5,696 nucleotides of DNA from Candidatus Heimdallarchaeota archaeon. Lineage in GTDB: Archaea > Asgardarchaeota > Heimdallarchaeia > JABLTI01. Under the pieces are notes generated by a model, which had not been told where the DNA came from, made no database searches, and saw nothing but the letters and a program-made list of their open reading frames with translations. Position numbers and translations under genes: made by a program. The stretch is from the NCBI GenBank assembly GCA_030602675.1, contig JAUVZH010000206.1, positions 1-5,696 of the forward strand, in the 5' to 3' direction. Below are positions 1 to 5,051 of the stretch, piece after piece. Position 1 is the first letter of the stretch; the number at the start of each line of letters is the position of its first letter.

Positions 1-58
1 TTTTGTCAACTTTTTTTACTGCTTTACTAATACGATTATATTTTCCTTTACCATTCAT
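1..58 (-). CDS. Possible N-terminus of a leftward gene (partial, uncertain)
   Basis: Read on the minus strand, an ATG at 58-56 opens a frame with no stop before the window edge, giving 19 residues (MNGKGKYNRISKAVKKVDK), strongly lysine-rich. An in-frame stop (TAA at 79-77) lies seven codons upstream, so the ATG would be the first start. No Shine-Dalgarno sequence precedes it. A TATA-like TTTTATAA (minus strand, about 69-62) is so close that transcription from it would begin inside the frame. The peptide is too short to assign to any family. It may be a real gene start, divergent from the acetyltransferase gene, or chance AT-rich sequence. Confidence 0.25.
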   Translation of the reverse strand, partial: MNGKGKYNRISKAVKKVDK

Positions 59-172
59 AGTTATAAAAGAATGTAGTTAGAAACAAAAAGATTTCGCTAG
101 TTATTTCTTAATTTGTATTTAACATTAACTTTTAGTAACACTAGACATAACTTTGAATTGGTTTTCCTGAAT

Positions 173-180
173 CATATAAT
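173..180 (+). promoter_or_regulatory. TATA-like box of the acetyltransferase gene
   Basis: The octamer CATATAAT lies with its centre about 29 bases before the ATG at 206. Archaeal transcription usually starts about 25 bases downstream of the TATA centre, which would put the 5' end at about 200-204 and give a leader of only a few bases. This fits the lack of a clear Shine-Dalgarno sequence before that gene. The call rests on position and composition only; AT-rich DNA produces such boxes by chance. Confidence 0.4.
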
Positions 181-205
181 GAAATTGTCTTTAGAAGCGA
201 TTTAG

Positions 206-721
206 ATGAAATACAATATTCGAAAAGCAACAATTTATGATATTAATCAAATATATGAAATTGAGAATCTATGTTTTAATAAAATAGATAGTTTTAGTAA
301 AGATTTTTTCTACTTGTTCTTGTTAGGAAGAAAATATGAAATATTCTTGGTAGTTACAATTGAGAATGAAAAAGGAGAGAAAGTCATAGGTTTCGTTGTT
401 GCTTATCTAAATTCAATTAACAATTATGAAATTGCTACCGTTAATGTTCATCCCGAATGGCGTCGAATAGGAGCGGGATACAATTTAATGTTACAACTGG
501 AACAAGCTGTAGCTATAATTGTACCAGAATTAAGAAATCAAAAGATAATTGAAACAAATTCAGAAGAATTCATAATAGAACTAACAGTTCAAACTGAAAA
601 CGAAGTTGCAAAGAATATCTATAATAAATTAGAATACAAGCAAATAGAAGTTATACCAGATTACTATAAAAAAGGCAGTAATGGCATTCGTATGGTTAAG
701 AAATTAAAAATAAGTCTTTAA
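206..721 (+). CDS. GNAT-family N-acetyltransferase, RimI/Ard1-like
   Basis: This 171-residue protein has the single-domain GNAT fold. It opens with the typical IRKAT-x-x-D strand and helix (residues 5-12). Motif A is clear at residues 78-91: TVNVHPEWRR then IGAG, with R86-x-x-G89-x-G91 forming the acetyl-CoA pyrophosphate loop. The later part (ELTVQTEN, 125-132, followed by A135 and IYNKLEYK at 138-145, then PDYY at 151-154) matches the RimI/Ard1 pattern of E-V-x-x-x-N, A, x-x-LYEKLGF and a downstream Tyr pair. RimI/Ard1 enzymes acetylate the N-terminal amine of proteins using acetyl-CoA in the cytosol; that substrate is inferred here. The usual G-F after the last helix is E-Y, and the mid-region insert (about 106-121) is slightly long. 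The start is fixed by a TAG stop directly before the ATG. There is no clear Shine-Dalgarno sequence; translation is probably leaderless. No neighbour indicates its target. Confidence 0.82.
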   Translation: MKYNIRKATIYDINQIYEIENLCFNKIDSFSKDFFYLFLLGRKYEIFLVVTIENEKGEKVIGFVVAYLNSINNYEIATVNVHPEWRRIGAGYNLMLQLEQAVAIIVPELRNQKIIETNSEEFIIELTVQTENEVAKNIYNKLEYKQIEVIPDYYKKGSNGIRMVKKLKISL

Positions 722-815
722 TAACTATCAGAAACATAGTAAATCATGAAGAAACCGTCTATACAAATACATTTTTATCTAAGTCTAGAAAAAAGAATGT
801 AAAGGGTTAAAAATC

Positions 816-819
816 GGAG
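816..819 (+). promoter_or_regulatory. Shine-Dalgarno sequence of pan
   Basis: GGAG lies 12 bases before the ATG at 832. An in-frame TAA at 820-822 rules out any longer start. An out-of-frame ATG at 822, only two bases after the GGAG, is too close to be served well by it, which supports 832. Confidence 0.5.
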
Positions 820-831
820 TAATGTATAAAT

Positions 832-2046
832 ATGAATCCTGAAGTTGAACAGGAAGGCGATGAAAAAGATATCGCAGAGAAGGATAGAAGTTATCTGTTA
901 TCTTATACTCGTCATTTAGAACGCAAGATTAGAACTCTCGAAACAGAGAAGCAGCTAATTGATAATGAACGTATGCGTATGGAACGTGAAATTGCTTCTA
1001 TGAGAAATGATCTCGAGCAAATGAAAAGAAGTCCATTAATAACTGGTACCATTGTAGATTCTTTAGATGATGGCAGAGCAGTAGTAAGAAGCTCAAGTGG
1101 TCCAAGTTTCGTTGTAAATGTAATTAAATCAATTGATAAAGATATGTTGAAATCAAATTCGAGAGTTGCTTTAAATCAAAGGAATTTTGCGATAGTAGAA
1201 GTATTACCTCAACAAAAAGATCCTATGGTTTCTGCTATGGAAGTTGAAGATAGACCTTCTGTTGCATATGAAGATGTTGGTGGACTTGAAGAACAAATTC
1301 TTGAATTGAGAGAAACAGTTGAACTTCCATTAACAAAACCAGAATTATTTGAGAAAGTTGGTATTTCTCCACCTAAAGGTGTTATGCTTTTTGGTCCTCC
1401 AGGAACAGGTAAAACACTTTTAGCAAGAGCTGTTGCTCACGAAACAAATGCGACATTTATCCGTGTAATTGGGAGTGAATTAGTTCAGAAATTTATCGGT
1501 GAAGGTGCACGATTAGTAAGAGAGATATTCGAATTTGCTGAAGAACGATCACCTACAATCCTATTTATCGATGAATTAGATGCTATTGGTTCAAGAAGAT
1601 TAGACATCGCAACAAGCGGAGACAGAGAAGTCCAAAGAACATTGATGCAATTATTAAGCAATCTTGATGGTTTTGATGTTAGAGGTAATGTTAGAGTAAT
1701 TGCCGCTACAAACAGACCAGATATTTTAGATCCAGCACTACTGAGGCCTGGGAGATTTGATCGTATAATTGAAATTGGTATGCCAACTGCTAAAGAAAGA
1801 TTAGCTATCTTCAAAATACACACAAGAAAAATGTCCCTTGATGATTCTGTAGACCTCGATGTAATTGTTAGTATGACTGAAGGAGCTTCTGGAGCAGATA
1901 TTAAAAACGTCTGCACAGAATCAGGTATGTTTGCAGTTAGAAACGAAAGGAATCATATAACTGAAAAAGATTTCAAAAAAGCTGTCAGTAAAGTTATGGG
2001 TAAAATACGAGCGGAAACTGGAAATAAAGAACGATTCTTTGTATAG
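832..2046 (+). CDS. pan: Proteasome-activating nucleotidase (PAN), AAA+ ATPase
   Basis: PAN is the hexameric ATPase that unfolds substrates and feeds them into the archaeal 20S proteasome; it is the counterpart of the eukaryotic Rpt1-6 ring. At 404 residues it has the usual length. Domains in order: N-terminal coiled coil (about 18-66), a Pro at 68 at the junction, OB domain (about 69-127), and AAA+ module (about 145-390). Visible motifs are Walker A GPPGTGKT (188-195, K194), pore loop KFIG (220-223), Walker B FIDELD (245-250, D247/E248), sensor 1 N294, arginine fingers R305 and R308 in LLRPGRFDR, and the sensor-2 region GASGAD (351-356). All catalytic residues are present. The C-terminus is odd: it ends Phe-Phe-Val where PAN normally ends in a hydrophobic-Tyr-X tail that docks into the proteasome. 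The IDELDAIG form of Walker B resembles eukaryotic Rpt5 more than typical euryarchaeal PAN. It faces atpD tail to tail. The main alternative is a CDC48-type ATPase, which the single AAA+ module and the CC-OB layout exclude. Confidence 0.95.
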   Translation: MNPEVEQEGDEKDIAEKDRSYLLSYTRHLERKIRTLETEKQLIDNERMRMEREIASMRNDLEQMKRSPLITGTIVDSLDDGRAVVRSSSGPSFVVNVIKSIDKDMLKSNSRVALNQRNFAIVEVLPQQKDPMVSAMEVEDRPSVAYEDVGGLEEQILELRETVELPLTKPELFEKVGISPPKGVMLFGPPGTGKTLLARAVAHETNATFIRVIGSELVQKFIGEGARLVREIFEFAEERSPTILFIDELDAIGSRRLDIATSGDREVQRTLMQLLSNLDGFDVRGNVRVIAATNRPDILDPALLRPGRFDRIIEIGMPTAKERLAIFKIHTRKMSLDDSVDLDVIVSMTEGASGADIKNVCTESGMFAVRNERNHITEKDFKKAVSKVMGKIRAETGNKERFFV

Positions 2047-2069
2047 AATCTTTTCTTCTTTCTATATTT
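2047..2069. terminator. T-rich gap between convergent pan and atpD
   Basis: The 23 bases between the two stop codons are almost all T and C on the plus strand (TTTTCTTCTTTC, then TATATTTT). Archaeal RNA polymerase terminates at T-rich stretches without needing a hairpin, so this is a likely pan terminator. On the minus strand it is A/G-rich, so atpD must terminate elsewhere, possibly within the antisense of pan. Confidence 0.4.
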
Positions 2070-2723
2070 TTATGCTTCGAATTTTTCAAGATTTTTCTTT
2101 TCTAATTTCTCTTTTATCTTTTTAAGCTGAGTAAATTGCTCTCTTTCTTGTTCTTCTAAGGTTGCTTCGATAAAAGCAATTTGAGTGTTCAATCTAGGTA
2201 TTAGGATAAATCTGAGTGCATTTACTCGTCTTTTAGTTTCTGTTATCGCTTGACCTAAGATTTGTAATGTTGCTAAGGTTTCTGCAAGAGTAACAATTTT
2301 TTCAATTGCTTTTCGATAATCATCTACTGTTTTATCTATTTCAGAACTTGAACTTAGAAAACCATAGAATAGCTTAGATTCAGATTCATCGCGAATTTGT
2401 TCTAAATCTAAGTTTGGTACGATAACTCCAGCGACATTGTTTTCATAAGCTTCAATTTGCCACATTTCCGGAGCTGCAAAGGTAATTTCTCTTAATCGAA
2501 GAGGTCCAACAGCTATTTGAGCATCTATTAATGATTGATGAGCTTTAATCGTTAATTTGGATGTTTCTTCTCGAAGCCCTCTGATTGTATCAACCACTTC
2601 AAAGAATCTAATTACTAAAGAATCTAGTTTTTCTTGTAAAAGATCATGACCTTTTTCAGCAAGTTTTCTGCGATCACGCAATTTCATAAGATTCATTCGA
2701 GTAGCTTGGACACCTTCGCTCAA
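2070..2723 (-). CDS. atpD: A-type (V-type) ATP synthase subunit D
   Basis: Subunit D forms the central rotor stalk of the A1 head, turning inside the A3B3 hexamer and coupling ATP synthesis or hydrolysis to ion flow through the membrane sector. The 217-residue protein is of normal length. It has the expected long helical hairpin: an N-terminal helix with the family signature ATRMNLMKLRDRRKLAEKGH (7-26), a middle domain (about 75-135), and a C-terminal helix carrying ETKRRVNALRFILIPRL (162-178) followed by a charged coil to the end. The usual NALE is NALR here (R171). The start is TTG at 2723, just one codon after an in-frame TAA and seven bases after GGTAGGT; the next Met (residue 10) would lose part of the signature. 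In most archaea this gene closes the ATP synthase operon. Here it stands alone, divergent from a small membrane protein gene and convergent with pan, so it must have its own promoter, probably overlapping the palindrome cluster upstream. Confidence 0.95.
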   Translation of the reverse strand: MSEGVQATRMNLMKLRDRRKLAEKGHDLLQEKLDSLVIRFFEVVDTIRGLREETSKLTIKAHQSLIDAQIAVGPLRLREITFAAPEMWQIEAYENNVAGVIVPNLDLEQIRDESESKLFYGFLSSSSEIDKTVDDYRKAIEKIVTLAETLATLQILGQAITETKRRVNALRFILIPRLNTQIAFIEATLEEQEREQFTQLKKIKEKLEKKNLEKFEA

Positions 2724-2730
2724 TTTTTAT

Positions 2731-2737
2731 ACCTACC
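2731..2737 (-). promoter_or_regulatory. Shine-Dalgarno sequence supporting the TTG start of atpD
   Basis: On the minus strand GGTAGGT ends seven bases before the TTG at 2723-2721. Together with the in-frame TAA just upstream of the TTG, it fixes the start of atpD at this non-ATG codon. Confidence 0.6.
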
Positions 2738-2745
2738 ATTTGTAT

Positions 2746-2773
2746 TTTAACAATAGTTATTGTTAAATTTAAC
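2746..2773. promoter_or_regulatory. Overlapping palindromes, candidate operator between divergent genes
   Basis: TTTAACAATA (2746-2755) and TATTGTTAAA (2758-2767) form a perfect 10-bp inverted repeat around a two-base GT centre. GTTAAATTTAAC (2762-2773) is a second perfect 12-bp palindrome that shares the middle GTTAAA. The result is three hexamer half-sites (TTTAAC, GTTAAA, TTTAAC) in alternating orientation. The cluster lies 23 bases upstream of the atpD start and about 100 bases upstream of the small membrane gene, where a dimeric regulator could block or help the basal factors. The region is AT-rich, which raises the chance background. No regulator is encoded nearby. Confidence 0.45.
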
Positions 2774-2831
2774 TACTTCAAGGTTTTTTATTAAGCACCA
2801 TAAAAAATTTTTTACATGTATCAACAAATTG

Positions 2832-2840
2832 AAATATAAA
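2832..2840 (+). promoter_or_regulatory. TATA-like box before the small membrane gene
   Basis: AAATATAAA is centred about 36 bases before the GTG at 2872. A start about 25 bases downstream would fall around 2861, giving a very short leader that would trim the Shine-Dalgarno sequence. The fit is imperfect, so the true promoter may lie further upstream. Confidence 0.25.
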
Positions 2841-2853
2841 ACAATGAATTCAT

Positions 2854-2862
2854 GAGGAAGGT
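2854..2862 (+). promoter_or_regulatory. Shine-Dalgarno sequence supporting the GTG start at 2872
   Basis: GAGGAAGGT ends nine bases before GTG. The nearest in-frame stop upstream (TGA at 2845) leaves no ATG, so this site decides in favour of the GTG. Confidence 0.6.
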
Positions 2863-2871
2863 ATAGTAGAA

Positions 2872-3111
2872 GTGTCTGATATAAACAATAAAAAAGAAAA
2901 AAAATTACTCTTAAGAAAAGTACTTTTGATTAGTATTTTTACATTCGTAATAATCAATATTCCTATTCTTATACTAGCTATTTTGAGTATTGGTGGAAAC
3001 GCGATTTTTATTACTTTAATAGCGATAACTACCTTAACAATTGTACAGATTTTTTATTATATTATATTAGATATAATTCAAATTTACAAGAAGAAACAAC
3101 AAATGAAATAA
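2872..3111 (+). CDS. Small two-helix membrane protein, unknown function
   Basis: This 79-residue protein belongs to no family I recognise. It has a short lysine-rich head (residues 7-16, KKEKKLLLRK), a first hydrophobic segment (about 17-40, with one Pro at 31), a tight Gly-Gly-Asn turn (41-43), a second hydrophobic segment (about 44-71), and a lysine-rich tail (73-79). By the positive-inside rule both ends should face the cytoplasm, making a helical hairpin in the membrane. No Cys, His or clustered acidic residues suggest a cofactor or channel; the only acidic residue within a helix is D67. A good Shine-Dalgarno sequence and GTG start argue that it is really translated. It diverges from atpD across a shared palindromic region, so a link to the ATP synthase is possible but only by position. 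Its stop codon lies within a hairpin. Confidence 0.65.
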   Translation: MSDINNKKEKKLLLRKVLLISIFTFVIINIPILILAILSIGGNAIFITLIAITTLTIVQIFYYIILDIIQIYKKKQQMK

Positions 3112-3141
3112 AGAGAACCTGTTTTATTTCTTTATTTCATT
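3102..3141 (+). terminator. 15-bp hairpin spanning the stop codon of the small membrane gene
   Basis: AATGAAATAAAG (3102-3113) is a perfect inverted complement of CTTTATTTCATT (3130-3141). Three more pairs extend it inward (3114-3116 with 3127-3129, one being G-U), leaving a 10-base loop. The stem contains the last sense codons and the TAA of the upstream gene. The right arm is itself T-rich, which suits archaeal termination, but no T run follows. It may terminate transcription, protect the 3' end or affect translation ending. Confidence 0.5.
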
Positions 3142-3153
3142 GACATAAAATAA

Positions 3154-3163
3154 CTTTTAAAAG
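3154..3163 (+). promoter_or_regulatory. Possible TATA box of pckA
   Basis: CTTTTAAAAG, a 10-bp palindrome followed by GGGAAGG, is the most TATA-like element between the hairpin and the pckA start. It would give a leader of about 55-60 bases. The assignment is tentative because the whole gap is AT-rich. Confidence 0.25.
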
Positions 3164-3227
3164 GGAAGGTTTGATTTTCTTTTTGATGTTTCAATCTCAA
3201 CTGAATTCAAGTAAAAATGAATTGATG

Positions 3228-3234
3228 AGAAGGT
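3228..3234 (+). promoter_or_regulatory. Shine-Dalgarno sequence supporting the TTG start of pckA
   Basis: AGAAGGT ends seven bases before TTG at 3242. The in-frame TGA at 3218-3220 leaves no ATG or GTG ahead of it, so the TTG is the first plausible start. Confidence 0.6.
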
Positions 3235-3241
3235 AGATATT

Positions 3242-4885
3242 TTGACAAAATTATTGGATGATCTTGAAAAAGTTTTAAAAAAACACAAGAATATCATTAG
3301 AAATCCTGAGAGAGAGAAACTCATTCAGGCTGCTATTGATAATAGAGAAGCATATACGACTGCAAATGGTGCGTTATCTACTTGGACACCTCCTGAATCA
3401 ACAGGACGAAGCCCAAAAGATACTGTAATCGTTAAAAGACCTGAAAGTGAAGAATCAATAGATTGGACCTCTCCGAATTGCATCCCAATTTCTGAGGAAA
3501 CTTTCGATATGGCTTGGGAAGATGCAATACAAATTTTAATGGAGAAAGAACAACTATACCTTTCTGAAAGGTCTTTAGGTGCAGACTCATCATATACATT
3601 GAGTGTGCTTACCTTAGGTGATCAAGCTCTAAGTATTTTATTTACCTATAATATGTTTAGACCAAATCCACCTGATATGAAGAATAGTATTTTTGCAGAT
3701 AGACCATTTACTTTAGTAGTACTGCCTTATAATAAACTCGATCCAAAAAGATACATAGGAAGAATTAGAAAACTCCCCAATGGTCAAACAAGTAATATGA
3801 TTGTAGCTATGGATTTTGATAGAAGATTAGGACTAATAATTGGTTCAGCATATGGCGGTTCTGTAAAAAAATTGATGTTTACTGTCATGAATTATATGTT
3901 ACCAATAGAAGGTATTCTGCCATTACATTGTTCTGCTAATGAAGGACCAAATGGTAATACTGCATTATTATTGGGACTATCTGGAACTGGAAAAACATCA
4001 TTATCATGTGATCCTTCAAGAGCACTGTTAGGTGATGATGAACACGGTTGGAGTAATAATGGAATAGCTAATTTTGAGTTTGGCTGTTATGCAAAACTGA
4101 TAGACCTTAGTCAAGATAAAGAACCAGAAATTTACAATGCAATGCTTCATAATGATGATTACCTTAAGCATGGAGCTCTTTTTGAGAATACTATGATGTA
4201 TCCAAATGGTAAATTCGATCTTTTTGATACTCGTCTTACACCAAATTCCAGAGGATCTTATCCACTGTCTTTCTTATCAAATATCAAAAACCCTCCAGTT
4301 GGGGATCATCCGAAAACCATTTTGTTCTTAACTGCAGATGCAAACGGTATCCTCCCACCTGTTTCTAAATTAACATCTGAACAAGCAATGTTGTGGTTTT
4401 TAATGGGATATACAAGCAAATTAGCTGGAACAGAAACAGGTATAGTAGATCCAGTATCAACGTTTTCTAGATTCTTTGGAGAACCATTTATGCCTCGAAA
4501 TCCAGATGAATATGCAAATCTCCTTGGTGAAAAACTGGAGAAGCATGGAACACAAGTTTATTTAGTAAATACTGGTTGGAGTGGTGGACCTTATGGTATC
4601 GGAAAACGAATGGACATAAATCTAACCAGAAGACTTGTAGAAGCAGCTCTTAATGGGGAATTTGAAAATGTAGAATATCAAGAAGATGAGATTTTCCATC
4701 TACATGTTCCTGTTAAATGTAAAGGTGTACCTGCTGAGGTTCTATGGCCTAGAAATACTTGGGATGATAAGGATGCTTTTGATGAACGTGCAAAGAAATT
4801 AGCACAAGACTTCAGTGATCATTATGATAAAGCATATGGTGGAAAACTTGACCCAAAAATCGCTAAAGTATGTCCTGGGAAATAG
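3242..4885 (+). CDS. pckA: ATP-dependent phosphoenolpyruvate carboxykinase
   Basis: This enzyme converts oxaloacetate and ATP to phosphoenolpyruvate, CO2 and ADP in the cytosol, the entry step of gluconeogenesis; it can run in reverse as an anaplerotic, ATP-making step. The 547 residues match the family length (about 540). By alignment from memory with E. coli PckA, key residues are present: TGRSPKD (54-60, R56 for oxaloacetate), Y204, K209/K210 in the YGG-x-x-KK motif, metal ligand H229 in LHCSAN, P-loop GLSGTGKT (245-252), kinase-2 GDDEHGW (264-270, D265/D266), K285, R337 in SRGSYP, and NTGWSGGPYGIGKR (443-456). The P-loop and GDDEHGW motif mark the ATP family, distinct from GTP-type enzymes. 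Two usually conserved positions differ: Glu of GGEMKK is Ser207, and the first Gly of NFEGGCYAK is Phe280. The segment 106-140 is also divergent. It starts with TTG after a good Shine-Dalgarno sequence and appears monocistronic, ending at a strong terminator-like hairpin. Confidence 0.95.
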   Translation: MTKLLDDLEKVLKKHKNIIRNPEREKLIQAAIDNREAYTTANGALSTWTPPESTGRSPKDTVIVKRPESEESIDWTSPNCIPISEETFDMAWEDAIQILMEKEQLYLSERSLGADSSYTLSVLTLGDQALSILFTYNMFRPNPPDMKNSIFADRPFTLVVLPYNKLDPKRYIGRIRKLPNGQTSNMIVAMDFDRRLGLIIGSAYGGSVKKLMFTVMNYMLPIEGILPLHCSANEGPNGNTALLLGLSGTGKTSLSCDPSRALLGDDEHGWSNNGIANFEFGCYAKLIDLSQDKEPEIYNAMLHNDDYLKHGALFENTMMYPNGKFDLFDTRLTPNSRGSYPLSFLSNIKNPPVGDHPKTILFLTADANGILPPVSKLTSEQAMLWFLMGYTSKLAGTETGIVDPVSTFSRFFGEPFMPRNPDEYANLLGEKLEKHGTQVYLVNTGWSGGPYGIGKRMDINLTRRLVEAALNGEFENVEYQEDEIFHLHVPVKCKGVPAEVLWPRNTWDDKDAFDERAKKLAQDFSDHYDKAYGGKLDPKIAKVCPGK

Positions 4886-4886
4886 T

Positions 4887-4946
4887 TGATGGGATCCTGA
4901 TTAATGGATCCATATCATTATTTTTTTATCCTTTTTTCCTTTTATT
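4887..4946 (+). terminator. Hairpin plus T-rich tract after pckA
   Basis: GGATCC at 4892-4897 pairs with GGATCC at 4906-4911 around an 8-base loop. The outer arms TGAT (4887-4890) and ATCA (4914-4917) also pair, across a small internal loop. A T/C-rich tract follows at once, with runs of seven and six T (from 4921 to about 4946). It starts two bases after the pckA stop and resembles a bacterial intrinsic terminator; in archaea the T tract alone would probably suffice. Confidence 0.65.
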
Positions 4947-5051
4947 CGATTGTTTTGCAAAAGCTTTTTGACCTAAAAACTAAATAATAGGATTTAATAT
5001 CAGACTCATTAATTATCAATCAACTAATTAGAACTCTTGGGATGAAAGAAT

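Noticed and set aside
724..740. Short inverted repeat ACTAT...ATAGT after the acetyltransferase gene
   Set aside because: Only five base pairs with no following T run; expected by chance in AT-rich DNA.
722..831. Search for a promoter of pan in the 110-base gap
   Set aside because: Several T/A-rich stretches (for example around 770-780) could serve as a TATA box, but none stands out by sequence or spacing, so none is listed.
1485..1916. 143-codon open frame on the minus strand inside pan
   Set aside because: It lies entirely within a strongly conserved AAA+ coding region; its peptide is Ser/Leu/Ile-rich with no recognisable domain, as expected for an antisense shadow.
4892..4911. Two GGATCC (BamHI-like) sites close together, suggesting vector or cloning junction
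   Set aside because: They form the arms of a hairpin directly after pckA followed by a T-rich tract, and the sequence on both sides has the same base composition, so a natural terminator explains them better.
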